A stretch of DNA of 64,000 nt from assembly GCA_001972305.1 (NCBI GenBank), contig BDDD01000995.1, positions 238,536 through 302,535 of the forward strand, given 5' to 3'. Made by a program: the position numbers and the translations under genes. The notes beneath the pieces were generated by a model. It was not told the DNA's origin, made no database searches, and was given only the letters and a program-made list of their open reading frames with translations. This document shows positions 53,581 through 64,000 of the stretch, one piece after another. This DNA comes from Cephalotus follicularis. Lineage: Eukaryota > Streptophyta > Magnoliopsida > Oxalidales > Cephalotaceae. Numbering within the stretch: position 1 is the first letter of the stretch; each line of letters starts with the position of its first letter.

Positions 53581-54589
53581 GGTACAAAACAGGTGTCTGT
53601 GCATGCATGTGAGATAGGGATGTGGCATTGCATGAGGGACATGTGTTAGGCGAAGTCACCAGCTGCCAGAGCATGCAAAAAGGAGCCCTCCTACAACCTG
53701 CAGGCAGAAGATGGGAACGAGAGAAAGTGAATGTAGAGAATGAACATGTGAGAGAGAGGAAAGAGAGGGCTGAGTGAATGGGAGTCTGGAGAATTCTAAG
53801 ACTCCTAAGCCTTTATATCAGCTGTTTGGTCTGAATGTGAGGGTTAGAAACACTGAAGATAGAGGAGAGTTGCTGGAAATTGATGGAGCTTACATGTTGA
53901 TGGATTAGAGCTCAAAGAAGGAGTTAAAGCTTTGATTCCTGGTAAGACTCCAATCTGGTTTATCATTGAAGTTGTAGGCTCACAGTAGCACATTTGGTTA
54001 CCTGTATACTGTCCATAGTGTCACATTTAGAAATGGTAATGAAAGGGAGTAAGAAAAATGAATATGAAGATTAGAGAATCGTTGATAACTCCAATTCGAA
54101 TTATAGTTGTGGTTAGTTGTCAAGATATATGTATACTGATTCCCTTAAATATATATATACATCTTCTGTCAACACGTTAAGATCAAGAATCTGGAATTGA
54201 AATATATTTGACAAGAGTCGAAGAGTAGTTGTAAAAGAGTAATTATGAAGCTTAATGAACTACTGATAAACTACTGTTGGAATTGTAGTTGTAATGAGGG
54301 GATTATGGATACTTACTGGTATTAATGCATGTGTCCGTAAACATGCATGTTATAGATTAAATTCTGCTGAATTTTGGAAGATTGGTTGGTGAAAAGGCTT
54401 GGAAACTCAAAGAGAGAGATCAAACCCAATTGATCTTGGGATAGCAATTGAGGTAGGGGTAATGACATTTTCTTGGAAGATATATTATGCATATCATGTA
54501 TGTTTAATTTCTATTTGATTGCATGTGTTGTTTAAGTGAGTAATTGGACTTTGAAACATATAAATTGCTACTGCCTACATTTTCTCGGC

Positions 54590-54715
54590 AAAGCAGTCGA
54601 CTGTTCTTCAGGACAGTCGACTACTCAACCTATCCAGTCGACTGTTAAGAGAAAACAGTCGACTACTCAATCGAAACAGCAGACTGTTCTTGAGAGCAGT
54701 CGACTGTCCTGGGTA
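54590..54715. repeat. Class I palindrome array, second block
   Basis: Six sites in about 125 bases, five intact (AGTCGACT core) and one CAGCAGACTG. Confidence 0.88.
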
Positions 54716-56042
54716 AAAATGCTGATATAGGTCCTGTTTGAGCCTTAATTTAAATGTTATTAACTTGGCCTCCATATGGATGATTAGAACAATCAATCCT
54801 GGCCTTACATACACCTACATTACAGAAACTAAACATGTATGCACTCCTTCTGAGAGTTGCACATGAATGACTATGGTATACTAGATACCTTACTAAATTC
54901 CTCGAATTGCTACTGCCTTTTACTATTTTTGCTGTATATGCTACTGTTATATTAGTATATATTGTTTTGGTGTTATTTAACACCACTACCATTTATATTT
55001 CAACGATTAAACTAACTAAGTGCTATATGCACCATTTATGATATCAACTATCATTTTCAAATGAAAGCTTCTTGTTAAAAGAACTACTGATTTTCCTCCT
55101 ATGAGAGGTACCTACTGTTTTGTTCCCCAACTGGGAGCCACTATCGTATTGATATCGTTTTCCTCCTATGAGATGTACGATCAATGAATTGTTAAATGTT
55201 TCTAAAGAAAACAACTTTTATATTGCATATTATATATATATGTAATATTATTAATGAACTGAATTGATTGTCTATGCTATTGCCGTTAGTCGAGTGATAG
55301 GAGACATCACTGGCTACGGAGGTGGTCCTATGTGCCAGGAGTTGGCTAGAGTATCCACCCAAACTATCTGCATTGCAGATCTTATTGTTAAACTGCCCGC
55401 TAATGCCGGTAGTAAATGTTAACTTATCTATCATCTTTGGAGCGTAGGGTGATGGATAGGTGGTACGCAGTCTGTGCTAGGAGGTAGCGACATGTGACAC
55501 CCAACCACAGTATGAATTGATTGTACCCTTGTGCGGTATTCTTGCATTTGTATTGTCTATGGCCACTTGGCATGATTGCTTATATATTGGAACACTTAAA
55601 TGCTATTTTAATATATAAATTGTCATACATGTTGCATTCGTATATTCCTTAGCATGCATTATCTTCCTATTTAGCCAAGTGAGGACAACGGCTAACCCCT
55701 ACAATTTCAGATTAAGCGAAGACGTACGGGAGGTGCTGCTGAAGCTTTTGGAGAGCTTCTTTCTATCTTAAGATTGTTATTTTATTATGTTGTACTGTAT
55801 TTGTAATGAACGGTTCATGCCGCGTCTTACTGTTGTACTTCCTTATGAAAGGATAATTTGTTAGATTGTACCTGCACGTAGTATGGGTTGCGTGCGGATG
55901 ACTTGTATTTTATATTCTGGCTTTTGAATGCTTCCGCTTATTTATGAATTGTTGAATGGAATGCTGGAATATTATATTTATTTCTGATATCACCATATAT
56001 GCCTGTGCCTAATTGGAACCGAACGGCCAGGTGTGACAAGCA

Positions 56043-56054
56043 TGGTATCAGAGC
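56043..56054 (+). other. Primer-binding site
   Basis: TGGTATCAGAGC four bases after the 5' LTR. Confidence 0.9.
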
Positions 56055-56142
56055 ATATTCCATCTATGCTAGCTGGGATAAGTTTCTCAGAATTCGAGTG
56101 AATTGTTTCCTAATGATTATGTCATTCCATATAGGAAACCAA

Positions 56143-57310
56143 ATGGACCTACGAAGAGGAAGAAGAGGAAGGCGTAGAGCCGACGAAGGACGCAATGCAC
56201 CGCCGGTACCTGGAAATGACCCGGCAGTGAACGAAGGAGTAAATATACCTCCAGCGCATGACGAGAGGAGTCACTTTGACCGCATGGATGACCTCTTTCA
56301 ACAACAGATGCAAGCTAATGCGGTGAGCATGGAACAGATTCGGCAAATGTAAGAGGCGAACCGAACCTATCATCAGGCTCCTGAAGCTTGCCATACTGGT
56401 GGATTTGGTCGAGACCTGGAGCGGTTCATGAGATAGAATCCTCCGACATTTAATGGTGAACTGAATGCTACTGTCGCCGAGCAGTGGATTAGAGATTTGG
56501 AGAAGATATTTGCTGCCCTGGAATGTACTAATGAACAGAAGCTCAGCTTTGCTGTATATCGCTTATGGCGCGAGGCTACTTATTGGTGGGAAAGGACCGA
56601 AGCAAAGTGGGAATCTCGTGGATTTGACAGGACTTGGGACAGATTTCAGTCTGAGTTCCTTGAAGCTTATGTGCCACAGATAGAACGTGACCGGAGGGAG
56701 ACTGAACTGATGGAGTTACGTCAAGGGGATATGACGGTAGCTCAGTACCAGACCAGATTTGTGGAACTGGCAAGACATACACCTTATGTTGTGGAGGGTG
56801 AATCACGGATGATCTGAAGGTTTCTAAAAGGCCTTCGACCGGACATCAAGTCTAAACTGTTGATGTTACAGCTGACCTCTTTTGTAGATGTTGCTGAGAG
56901 AGCAATGATTCTGGAGGCAGATGCGAATGAAAGGAGAGCAGAGCGGTCTCGTACTAATCAACTGAGGGTCGCACAGTCACAGGGGCAGGGGAGTAATAAT
57001 CCTGCTAAGTCAATAAAGTCTAACAACATAGGTCACAGAGGTTCTCAACGCAGAAACTCACGATCAAGGACCCCTAGCCGTAATAGTCAATAGAATGCGG
57101 GTGGTTGTACTTTTTGTGGTCGCCCGAACCATGATGAGACCGAGTGCTGGAAGAAGATGGGGAGATGCTTGAGATGTGGTTCACAGGACCACATGCTGAA
57201 TAATTGTCCGATGATGAGGGATCAAGCACGTGACCAACAGGGTAGTGCGGGTGCTAGTGGTAGTGTTGCGCCTGCTCAACCGCAGAAGGACACAGGGAAA
57301 GGGATTGTGA
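56143..57310 (+). pseudogene. Chromovirus gag
   Basis: ATG 56143 opens MDLRRGRRGRRRADEG, followed by FDRMDDLFQQQM. The gag core is complete (PPTFNGELNATVAEQWIRDLEKIF through LELARHTP-like text to IKSKLLMLQL, about 56440-56890). Then come a basic, Arg/Ser-rich hinge and two CCHC knuckles ([28 protein letters not shown], 57106-57210). In-frame stops: TAA 56350-56352, TAG near 56434, TGA 56815-56817 where Trp is likely, and TAG 57091-57093. There is no frameshift. It is the best guide in this window to what the core-less gags at 14749 and 45886 have lost. Confidence 0.88.
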
Positions 57311-60300
57311 AAGGTAGGGTCTACACCTTATCTAAAGATGATGTGCCTGAATCTAATACTATTGTGGGAGGTACTATTTATATATCTGGCATACTAGCTC
57401 ATGTATTGATTGACCCTGGTGCGACGCATTCATTAATTGCATCTAAATTTGCTCGCAATTTCCATGGTATTACTTCTAGGCTACCTTATGTATTGGAGGT
57501 GAGTACTCCTGCGGGTACTTGTCTTCTATCTGATACTGTTATGAAAGATTGTGAGATCATGGTAGCAGGAATCCAATTGTCTGCTGACTTGATAGTATTA
57601 CCTATCCAGGATTTTGATGTAATCATGGGGATGGACTGGTTGTATGCTCATCATGCTTGTGTTGATTGCTATAACAAGATGATGACATTTTATCTTCAAG
57701 ATGGGACTGAGTGCAAGTTAATCAGGGAAAAGAATGTTTCTGCTCCGATCATTTCATATACTCGAGCACAGAAGTATCTCAAGCAAGGATGCGAAGGCTA
57801 TTTGGCGTATGTGATTGATCATACGAAAGGTACGGCCAGTATTGAACAAGTACCCGTTGTATGTGAATTTCCTGATGTATTTCCAGATGAACTCACTTCG
57901 TTGCCACCGGAGAGGGATATAGAGTTCAGCATTGAACTATTGCCTGGGACTGGCCCTATATCAAAATCTCCGTACCGAATGGCTCCTGCTGAACTGAAGG
58001 AGTTGAAGACTCAATTGCCGGATTACCTTGACAAGGGCTTTATCAGACCGACTGTATCACCGTGGGGAGCACCGGTTCTGTTTGTGAAAAAGAAGGATGG
58101 ATCGATGCGGCTATGCATCGACTACAGGCTCCTAAATCAAGTAACGGTAAAGAACAAGTATCCTCTGCCACATATTCAGGAGTTGTTCGACCAATTGCAA
58201 GGCTCAACTGTATTCTCCAAACTTGACCTGAGAACAGGTTACCATCAGCTGAGGATGAGAGAAGGTGATGTGGAGAAGACCGCATTTCGAACCAGATATG
58301 GGAACTATGAATTTTTGATACTGCCGTTTGGTTTGACGAATGCTCCTACAGCCTTTATGTGTTTGATGAACAGAGTGTTCCAACCCTATCTTGATCAGTT
58401 TGGTGTTATATTCTTAGAAGACATCCTGATTTATTCAAAGAGCATTGAGGAACACATGCAGCACTTGAGGATTGTATTGCAGACACTACAGAAGGAACAA
58501 CTATACGCCAAATTCAGCAAGTGCGAGTTTTGGATAGATCATGTGACTTTCCTAGGTCACATAGTGTCAAGTGAAGGATTGTCCGTGGATCCTTCAAAGA
58601 TAGAGAATATTGTTGATTGGCCCCAACCGAGGAACGTTATAGAGGTTCGTAGTTTCTTGGGATTGGCTGGCTACTACCGAAGGTTCATCAAAGGATTTTC
58701 GAAACTTGCTGCACCTTTGACACAGTTGACTCAGAAGAAGTCAAGTTTTGTGTGGGATGATTCCTGTGAGGAAAGTTTCCAAGAGTTGAAGAGTCGGTTG
58801 ATTTCGGCTCCAGTGCTAGCATTACCGTAGGGTAATAAGGGTTTCACCGTCTATACTGATGCTTCTCGGAAAGGATTGGGATGCGTTCTTATGCAACATG
58901 GTAGGGTGATTGCATGCGCATCAAGGAAGTTAAAGCCACACGAGGAAAATTACCCCGTACACGATCTTGAGTTGGCAGCCATAGTGTTTGCTTTGCAGAA
59001 ATGGAGGCACTACCTCTATGGTGTTCAGTTTGAGATCTTTACCGACCATAAGAGTTTGAAGTATTTGTTTTCCCAAAAGGAGCTCAACATGAGACAGAGG
59101 CGATGGGTGGAATTCTTTAATGGCTACAACTATAACATTCAATACCACCCTGTAAAAGCGAATAAAGTGGCTGATGCGCTGAGTCGCAAGGCAATGATTA
59201 CTGGAGCAATGGTTTCACAGTGGAAGCTATTGGAGGATTTTCATATATGGAATCCGTTCATGGTTTCCCGAGGAGTTATTGTGGCAAGTCTCAGAACACA
59301 ACCAGAACTTCTGGAACGTATTCTAACTGCTCAGTATAGTGATTCTGAACTATAGAGCATTCATGAGAACCTAGACACTGAGTCTGAGTTCTCCATTCAT
59401 ACTGATGGCATATTGAGGTTCCGAGGGAGGATATGTGTTCCGAATGACGAGAGCATCAAGAATGAGCTACTGCAACAAGCTCACAAGTCAAAGTACAGTG
59501 TGCACCCGGGAAGTTCCAAGATGTGGCACGACCTGAAAAAGAACTACTGGTGGAGTGGTATGAAAAGAGAGATTGCTGAATATGTGGCAAGATGTTTGAC
59601 CTGCCAGAGCGTGAAGGCTGAACATCAGAAACCTGCGGGACTGCTACAATTGTTACCAGTGGTTGAATGGAAATGGGAGCATGTGACCATGGACTTCGTA
59701 TCGGGATTACCGAGGTCACGAAATCAGCATGAAGCAGTGCGGATTGTAGTGGACAGACTCACTAAGTCTGCTCACTTCCTTCCGATGAACATGACGTATT
59801 CTATCGAGAAGCTTGCTCGATTGTATATCCGGGAGATAGTGAGATTGCATGGGGTGCCGGTCAGTATTGTCTGCGACCGAGATGCTAGATTTACTTCAAG
59901 GTTCTCGAAGAAGTTCCAAACAGCGATGGGAACAACCTTGAACATTAGCACTGCATTCCACCCATAGACTAACGGGCAGTTCAAGCGTACTATTCAGACT
60001 CTGGAGGATATGTTACGGGCTTGCATGATTGATTTTGCTGGGAGTTGGGAGGACCATCTGGTACTGATTGAGTTCTCCTACAACAACAGTTTTCACACCA
60101 GCATTGGAATGGGTCCCTATGAAGCGTTGTATGGGAGAAATTGCAGATCACCTATTTGCTGGGACGAGGTAGGTGAGAGACAAGTGCTTGGACCGGATTT
60201 GGTACAAGAGACCACTGATAAAGTGGAAATAATCAAGAAGAGACTGCTAGCTACACAAAGTCGGAAGAAGAGTTACGCCGATAGCAAGAGAAGAAAGCTA

Positions 60301-60731
60301 GAATTCGACAAGGGGGATCATGTTTTCTTGAAGATCTCGCCTTCGAAAGGGATACACCATTTTGGCCTCAAAGGGAAGTTGGCTCCAAGGTATATTGGAC
60401 ATTACGAGATACTGGAGAGAGTGGGGGAGGTAGCATATTAGATTGCTCTACCGCCTAGCTTGTCGGATGTGCATAACATATTTCATGTTTCAATGTTACG
60501 GAAATACGTACCCGACCCATCTCATATTTTGAGCTACGACCCTGGATTCATCAGTCCTAGATTGACTTATGAAGAAAGACTACGAGCATAGTGGATCGAA
60601 TGGAAAAAGTACTAAGGATCAAGACCATTCCTATGGTAAAAGTGCTGTGGCGTTTTCACGGAGCGGAGGAAGCTACGTGGGAGCGTGAAGGCGAAATGAT
60701 GGAGACATTTCCCCACTTGTTCGACATGTGA
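57311..60731 (+). pseudogene. Chromovirus pol with altered catalytic residues
   Basis: Protease ([12 protein letters not shown] near 57410, VIMGMDWL), RT ([24 protein letters not shown]), RNase H ([15 protein letters not shown]), integrase and chromodomain are all present in the gag frame. The RT active site reads [10 protein letters not shown]: the first Asp is Glu (GAA 58417-58419). In integrase, Asp residues in MDFVSGLP and VCDRDARF remain. The motif around the catalytic Glu reads HP[14 protein letters not shown], so Glu is Lys and a TAG (59965-59967) replaces Gln. Other stops: TAG 58828-58830, TAG 59353-59355, TAG 60439-60441. A frameshift near 60585 precedes the chromodomain (VKVLWRFHGAEEATWERE), which ends at TGA 60729-60731. 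Confidence 0.92.
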
Positions 60732-60759
60732 GGGCTAAATTCGAGGACGAATTTTCTTT

Positions 60760-60772
60760 AAGGAGGGGGGAA
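60760..60772 (+). other. Polypurine tract
   Basis: AAGGAGGGGGGAA directly before the 3' LTR. Confidence 0.88.
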
Positions 60773-62686
60773 TGTAATAACCGCAAATTCATTCTAGGTA
60801 TATTGTACTCTTGATGAATAAAATATGCACTTACTTGAATTTAATATCCAATTATTATACGAAATTGTGGTTGCTAATTTAAATTAAGCAAATGAACCTA
60901 AAATAACCAAAAGCAGCCATCGACTATCGACTGCCACAGGGGAACAGTTGACTGGCTAATGCGTGGTGTGACAGTCGACTGGAACGGTACAGAACAGGTG
61001 TCTGTGCATGCATGTGAGACAGGGCTGTGGCATTGCATGAGGGACAGGTGTTAGGCGAAGTCACCAGCTGCCAGAGCATACAAAAAGGAGTGCTTGCATT
61101 CCTTCTATCCCTCCTGTAACCTGCAGACAGAAGATGGGAAGGAGAGAAAGTGAATGTAGACAATGAACATGTGAGAGAGAGGAAAGAGAGGGCTGAGTGA
61201 ATGGGAGTCTGGCGAATTCTAAGGCTCCTAAGCCTTTATATCAGCTATTTGGTCTGAATGTGAGAGTTAGAAACACTGAAGATAGAGGAGAGTTGCTGGA
61301 AATTGATGGAGCTTACATGTTGATGGATTAGAGCTCAAAGAAGGAGTTGAAGCTTTGATTCCTAGTAAGACTCCAATCTTGTTTATGATTGAAGTTATAG
61401 GCTCACAGTAGCACATTTGGTTACCTATATACTGTCCATAGTGTCACATTTAGAAATGGTAATGAAAGGGAGTAAGAAAAATGAATATGAAGCTTAGAGA
61501 ATCATTGATAACTACAATGCAAATTATAGTTGTTGTTAGTTGTCAACATATATGTATACTAATTCCCTTAAATATATATATACATCTTCTGTCAACACGT
61601 TAAGATCAAGAATCTAGAATTGAAATATATTTGACAAGAGTCCAAGAGTAGTTGTAAAAGAGTAATTATGAAGCTTAATGAACTAGTGATAAACTACTGT
61701 TGGAATTGTAGTTGTAATGAGAGGATTATGGATACTTACTGGTATTAATGCATGTGTTCGGACAGTGGCGGCCAGGAGAAGAGAAAAGAAGAAAAAGAGA
61801 AGAAGGGGGAGGAGGTTACCGTCGGTTGGAGGCCCTGGGTTGACCGGCGTGCTCTCCCGGTCCGGTAGCTGCCTCCGGCGTCCTCTCTCGTGCCCTCTAC
61901 CGATCTCTCTCCCAACCTCTCTCGCCCTCTCTCCCAGATGCAGGCGCACAGCGCCTGCGTTTTCTTCATACACGGGCGCGTGATGCGCCCGTGTGTGTGT
62001 GTGTCCCTACTTTATACTTGCTTCCTCCTTAGTATTTTCTGGTAAAATACTAAGGTACGGATCCCGATTTTTCCACAAATCGCGACATAAATTATCCAAA
62101 CGACCACCAAAATAATCGCAATAATATTGCGAACATTTGGGCTTTATTGTCGCGCATTAAAAACATATTTTATTAGCCGTCTTAGCTAACACGTTTACGA
62201 CTTAAATGCGTAATGCCTTTTTATTACTCCGGGCTCTATCGATTTTATCACGATCGTACACGCACCAATTTCATAATAATTATTTATGAAATTCGGGGCG
62301 TTACAATTATCTTCCTACTTAGCCAAGTCAGGACAACAGCTAACCCCTACAATTTCAGATTAAGCAAAGACGTACGGGACGTGCTGCTGAAGCTTTTGGA
62401 GAGCTTCTTTCTATCTTAAGGTTGTTATTTTATTATGTTGTACTGTATTTGTAATGAACGGTTCATACCCCGTGTTACTATTGTACTTCCTTATGAAAGG
62501 ATAATTTGTTGGATTGTACCTGCACGTAGTATGGGCTGCGTGCGGATGACTTGTATTTTATATTCCGGCTTTTGAATGCTTCCGCTTATTTATGAATTGT
62601 TGAATGGAATGCTGGAATATTATATTTATTTCTGATATCACCATATATGCTTGGGCCAAATTGGAATCGAACAGCGGGGTGTGACA
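60773..62686 (+). repeat. 3' LTR with a replaced middle
   Basis: The first 980 bases match 53348-54330 and the last 380 match 55660-56038. In between, about 1.33 kb of LTR is missing and a foreign 550-bp piece (61755-62305) is present. The first palindrome block keeps CGACTATCGACTG, CAGTTGACTG and CAGTCGACTG. One site was lost with a small deletion near 60975. Confidence 0.9.
61755..62305 (-). repeat. Antisense LTR start inside the 3' LTR
   Basis: Its right end GGGGCGTTACA reads TGTAACGCCCCGAATTTC on the minus strand, a typical gypsy LTR start. Purines at 61775-61815 are the usual pyrimidine zone in that orientation. The left end is cut. It has no other copy in this window. It includes a short GTGTGTGTGTGT run (61992-62003). 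Confidence 0.65.
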
Positions 62687-63516
62687 ATTAGCCACAATCC
62701 TAAATGTTCTGGATGATGGTGCTCGGGGATGGAACCAAAGGACATGGGTGACAAGTAGAGATTTTGATAGATAGGATTGTGTACGAATTCTTTTTGGTGA
62801 AAATGCTGACTTTCTACAACGAATGTACACTAGGAACCTTAGTCTACATTATAGGTTTCTACATCGTGTTGTATGTACACATATTTTACCTAAGGCTGGT
62901 GGGTTCGATGAGGTAACCCACATGGAGGCATATACTATGTACCACCTAATCACAGGCAAAAGAATTAATGTGCCTTTCTTGATAATTAATCACATCCATG
63001 CAATCCATGACCGAGAGAATGCTAGATTAGGTTATAGCAACATCATTACCAAAATCCTCCATTTTTTCGCAATTGACCTGACTGGAGAAATAAATCACCC
63101 ACTCCATAGTGTTGACAAGTTAGGCAAAGGAACCCTAGGAAGAATGGGTTTCAAAAAGCACAAACGGCTTGGAACCTGGATCCCAAGAGAAGAGGACTCA
63201 AATCGTTGAAGAAGAGGGAGAGGCAGAAATGGGTGATGAAGCACAAAATGTACCAAGAGAACCTCAAGACGCTCAAACACCGGATATCAACCTCCCAAGA
63301 AACAAACTAGAAGAGATATTGGATGCAATTAAGGGACTACAGCAAAATGTCGAAGAAATAAAAATGAATATGCAATCGGTTAAAAGAAGACAAAAGAGAA
63401 TGGCAAAGAAGTTCGCAGAAACGGGAATAATGGACTACACAAGTCTCATTTCCTCCTCCTCGAGCCACGACAACGATGACATTCACCAAGATGATGGAGC
63501 AACCGATGACTAGGAG
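62687..63516 (+). pseudogene. Post-pol ORF of the copia element, C-terminal half
   Basis: After ATTAG the frame of 53347 continues as ATILNVLDDGARGWNQ. TAG at 62772-62774 is followed by DCVRILFGENADFLQRMYTRNLSLHYRFLHRVVCTHILPKAGGFDEVTHMEAYTMYHLITGKRINVPFLIINHI. That pattern (short helix, leucine-rich helix, then INLPYLI-like segment) recalls the plant putative-transposon-protein domain PF20167. A frameshift near 63190 leads to an acidic tail with a probable coiled coil (LEEILDAIKGLQQNVEEIKMNM, about 63305-63370), a basic patch, and a Ser/Asp-rich end with TAG 63511-63513. The role of such ORFs is not known. Confidence 0.72.
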
Positions 63517-64000
63517 GGAGAGATTGGTGGTGAAAACGAAGACACTCAAATGAACGACTAAGCTCATGCATTTCATTTTTGCATTCTATGATGATGTAGT
63601 ATTTTGCTATGGACAACTTTTTATGATTTGTGGTACTATATTTGTAATGTGACAGTTTAATGTATTCAACAAGCTTCGTGATATCTCATTATGCATTTTA
63701 TGTCTATGTATTGTTTTGATTTCAATATGTAAAACTTGTGTTGGTTTGAAGTATGCAATGTGAAATTATGGGTTTGGAATGCTTTCTTTTGTACTCAATC
63801 AAATGTCAGGAATGAATTTGAAATTGATGTTAATTTTTTATACTATGTTATTGAAATTGAAATATAAAACGACTATGGATGCTTAAATGACATTGTTTTA
63901 TAAAACATTGATTTGATTATAAAAATTTAAATCCTTTTTGAAATGATAACAAAAAGGGGGAGAAAGGATAAGAAAAGATAGGGAAATAATGACAAAGTAA
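63517..64000 (+). other. 3' non-coding region of the copia element
   Basis: AT-rich and without a gene. Near the end, AACAAAAAGGGGGAGAAAGG (63949-63968) equals a purine tract found in the 3' region of the gag-only relative (near 41447). By that comparison the 3' LTR would start a few hundred bases beyond the window. Confidence 0.65.

Larger units (their letters stand above)
53348..56038 (+). repeat. 5' LTR (beta family, 2691 bp)
   Basis: Class I arrays at 53498-53580 and 54590-54715, TTTATATC near 53812, donor-like CCTG|GTAAGA (53941/53942), TTTTCCTCCTATGAGA phrase twice (55092 and 55160), and stem TTAGCC-N13-GGCTAA (55671-55695). Confidence 0.94.
53942..56134 (+). promoter_or_regulatory. 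Predicted leader intron
   Basis: Donor CTG|GTAAGA in the LTR and acceptor CATTCCATATAG ending at 56134, eight bases before the gag ATG at 56143. It would remove the second palindrome array, the TTAGCC stem and the primer-binding site. Confidence 0.5.
53348..62686 (+). mobile_element. Full-length beta-family chromovirus
   Basis: TGTAATAACCGC...GGGGTGTGACA with target duplication ATTAG (53343-53347 and 62687-62691). It has a 5' LTR of 2691 bp, a primer-binding site, complete gag and pol in one frame with about ten stops and one late frameshift, a polypurine tract, and a 3' LTR with a replaced middle. It is inserted in the post-pol ORF of the copia element. Catalytic residues of RT and integrase are altered, so its proteins are not functional. 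Confidence 0.94.
19931..64000 (+). mobile_element. SIRE/Maximus-like Ty1/copia element split by five insertions
   Basis: Its pieces can be followed in order: 5' LTR (19931-20873 and 23226-23457), primer-binding site, gag, CCHC array, integrase (to 26385), first RT residues (38177-38231), main RT (42320-42931), RNase H (52101-52580), post-pol ORF (to 53347 and from 62692), and the start of the 3' non-coding region to the window end. Order integrase-RT-RNase H is the Ty1/copia order. The long LTR, the long gag with extra CCHC motifs and the extra ORF after RNase H point to the SIRE/Maximus group. The 3' LTR is outside the window, so its own target duplication cannot be checked. Protease is deleted. 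Confidence 0.9.

Noticed and set aside
53348-54330. A possible host promoter or gene fragment between the copia ORF halves
   Set aside because: The target duplication ATTAG and the matching copy at 60773 show that it is an LTR.
61683-61983. Arg-rich overlapping ORFs on both strands
   Set aside because: They span the junction between the 3' LTR and the foreign LTR piece. Low-complexity GAGA/TCTC text explains the composition.

Overview
This window looks like intergenic heterochromatin from a flowering plant, probably a eudicot with a repeat-rich genome. I cannot name the species. I found no convincing host gene. Nearly every base with a recognisable origin belongs to LTR retrotransposons of the Ty3/gypsy group (an Athila-like fragment and several chromodomain-bearing Tekay/Del-like elements) or the Ty1/copia group (SIRE/Maximus-like). 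Most copies are broken, and they are inserted into one another. Six insertion events can be read directly from 5-bp target-site duplications (CCCCA, CACAC, GTGGA, TTATG, TTAGG, ATTAG). A seventh is bounded by an 8-bp duplication. I use two working names for LTR families: alpha (2846-4542, the two halves of the antisense LTR at 6221-7024 and 9756-11673, the LTR at 7025-9755, and the LTRs of the element at 26387-38168) and beta (4736-6220 and the LTRs of the elements at 13522, 42932 and 53348).

Layout. 1-2845: decayed Athila-like pol. 2846-11673: a pile of gypsy LTR pieces, including a complete solo LTR (7025-9755) inserted in the opposite orientation into a relative (6221-7024 plus 9756-11673). 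12056-19180: minus-strand 3' LTR and pol tail of a chromovirus, with a deleted plus-strand gypsy element (13522-16957) inside its LTR. 19181-19930: unassigned. 19931 to the window end: one SIRE-like copia element spread over 44 kb, whose 3' LTR lies beyond the window. Five insertions split it: a solo gypsy LTR in its 5' LTR (20874-23220), a full gypsy element in the start of RT (26387-38168, which itself carries a solo LTR at 33436-34857), a gag-only copia relative (38232-42319, with an associated deletion), a full gypsy element between RT and RNase H (42932-52095), and a full gypsy element in the post-pol ORF (53348-62686).

Coding state. The gypsy elements keep much of gag, protease, RT, RNase H, integrase and chromodomain, but stops, frameshifts and deletions interrupt all of them. 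The most intact reading frame is the gag of the small copia element (39482-40858). The host copia element has lost its protease and ends in an extra ORF that resembles the plant putative-transposon-protein domain.

Most striking signal. The LTRs carry arrays of short spaced palindromes with a TCGA centre. There are three sequence classes: CAGTCGACTG, AAAGCGTCGACGCTTT, and AAAGACGTCGACGTCTTT with its ATCGAT variant. They occur in both copia and gypsy LTRs, and related LTRs can carry different classes. LTRs and leaders also show conserved stem-loops, one with a paired base change, and a probable leader intron. That intron would run from inside the 5' LTR to just before the gag ATG and would remove the primer-binding site from the spliced mRNA.
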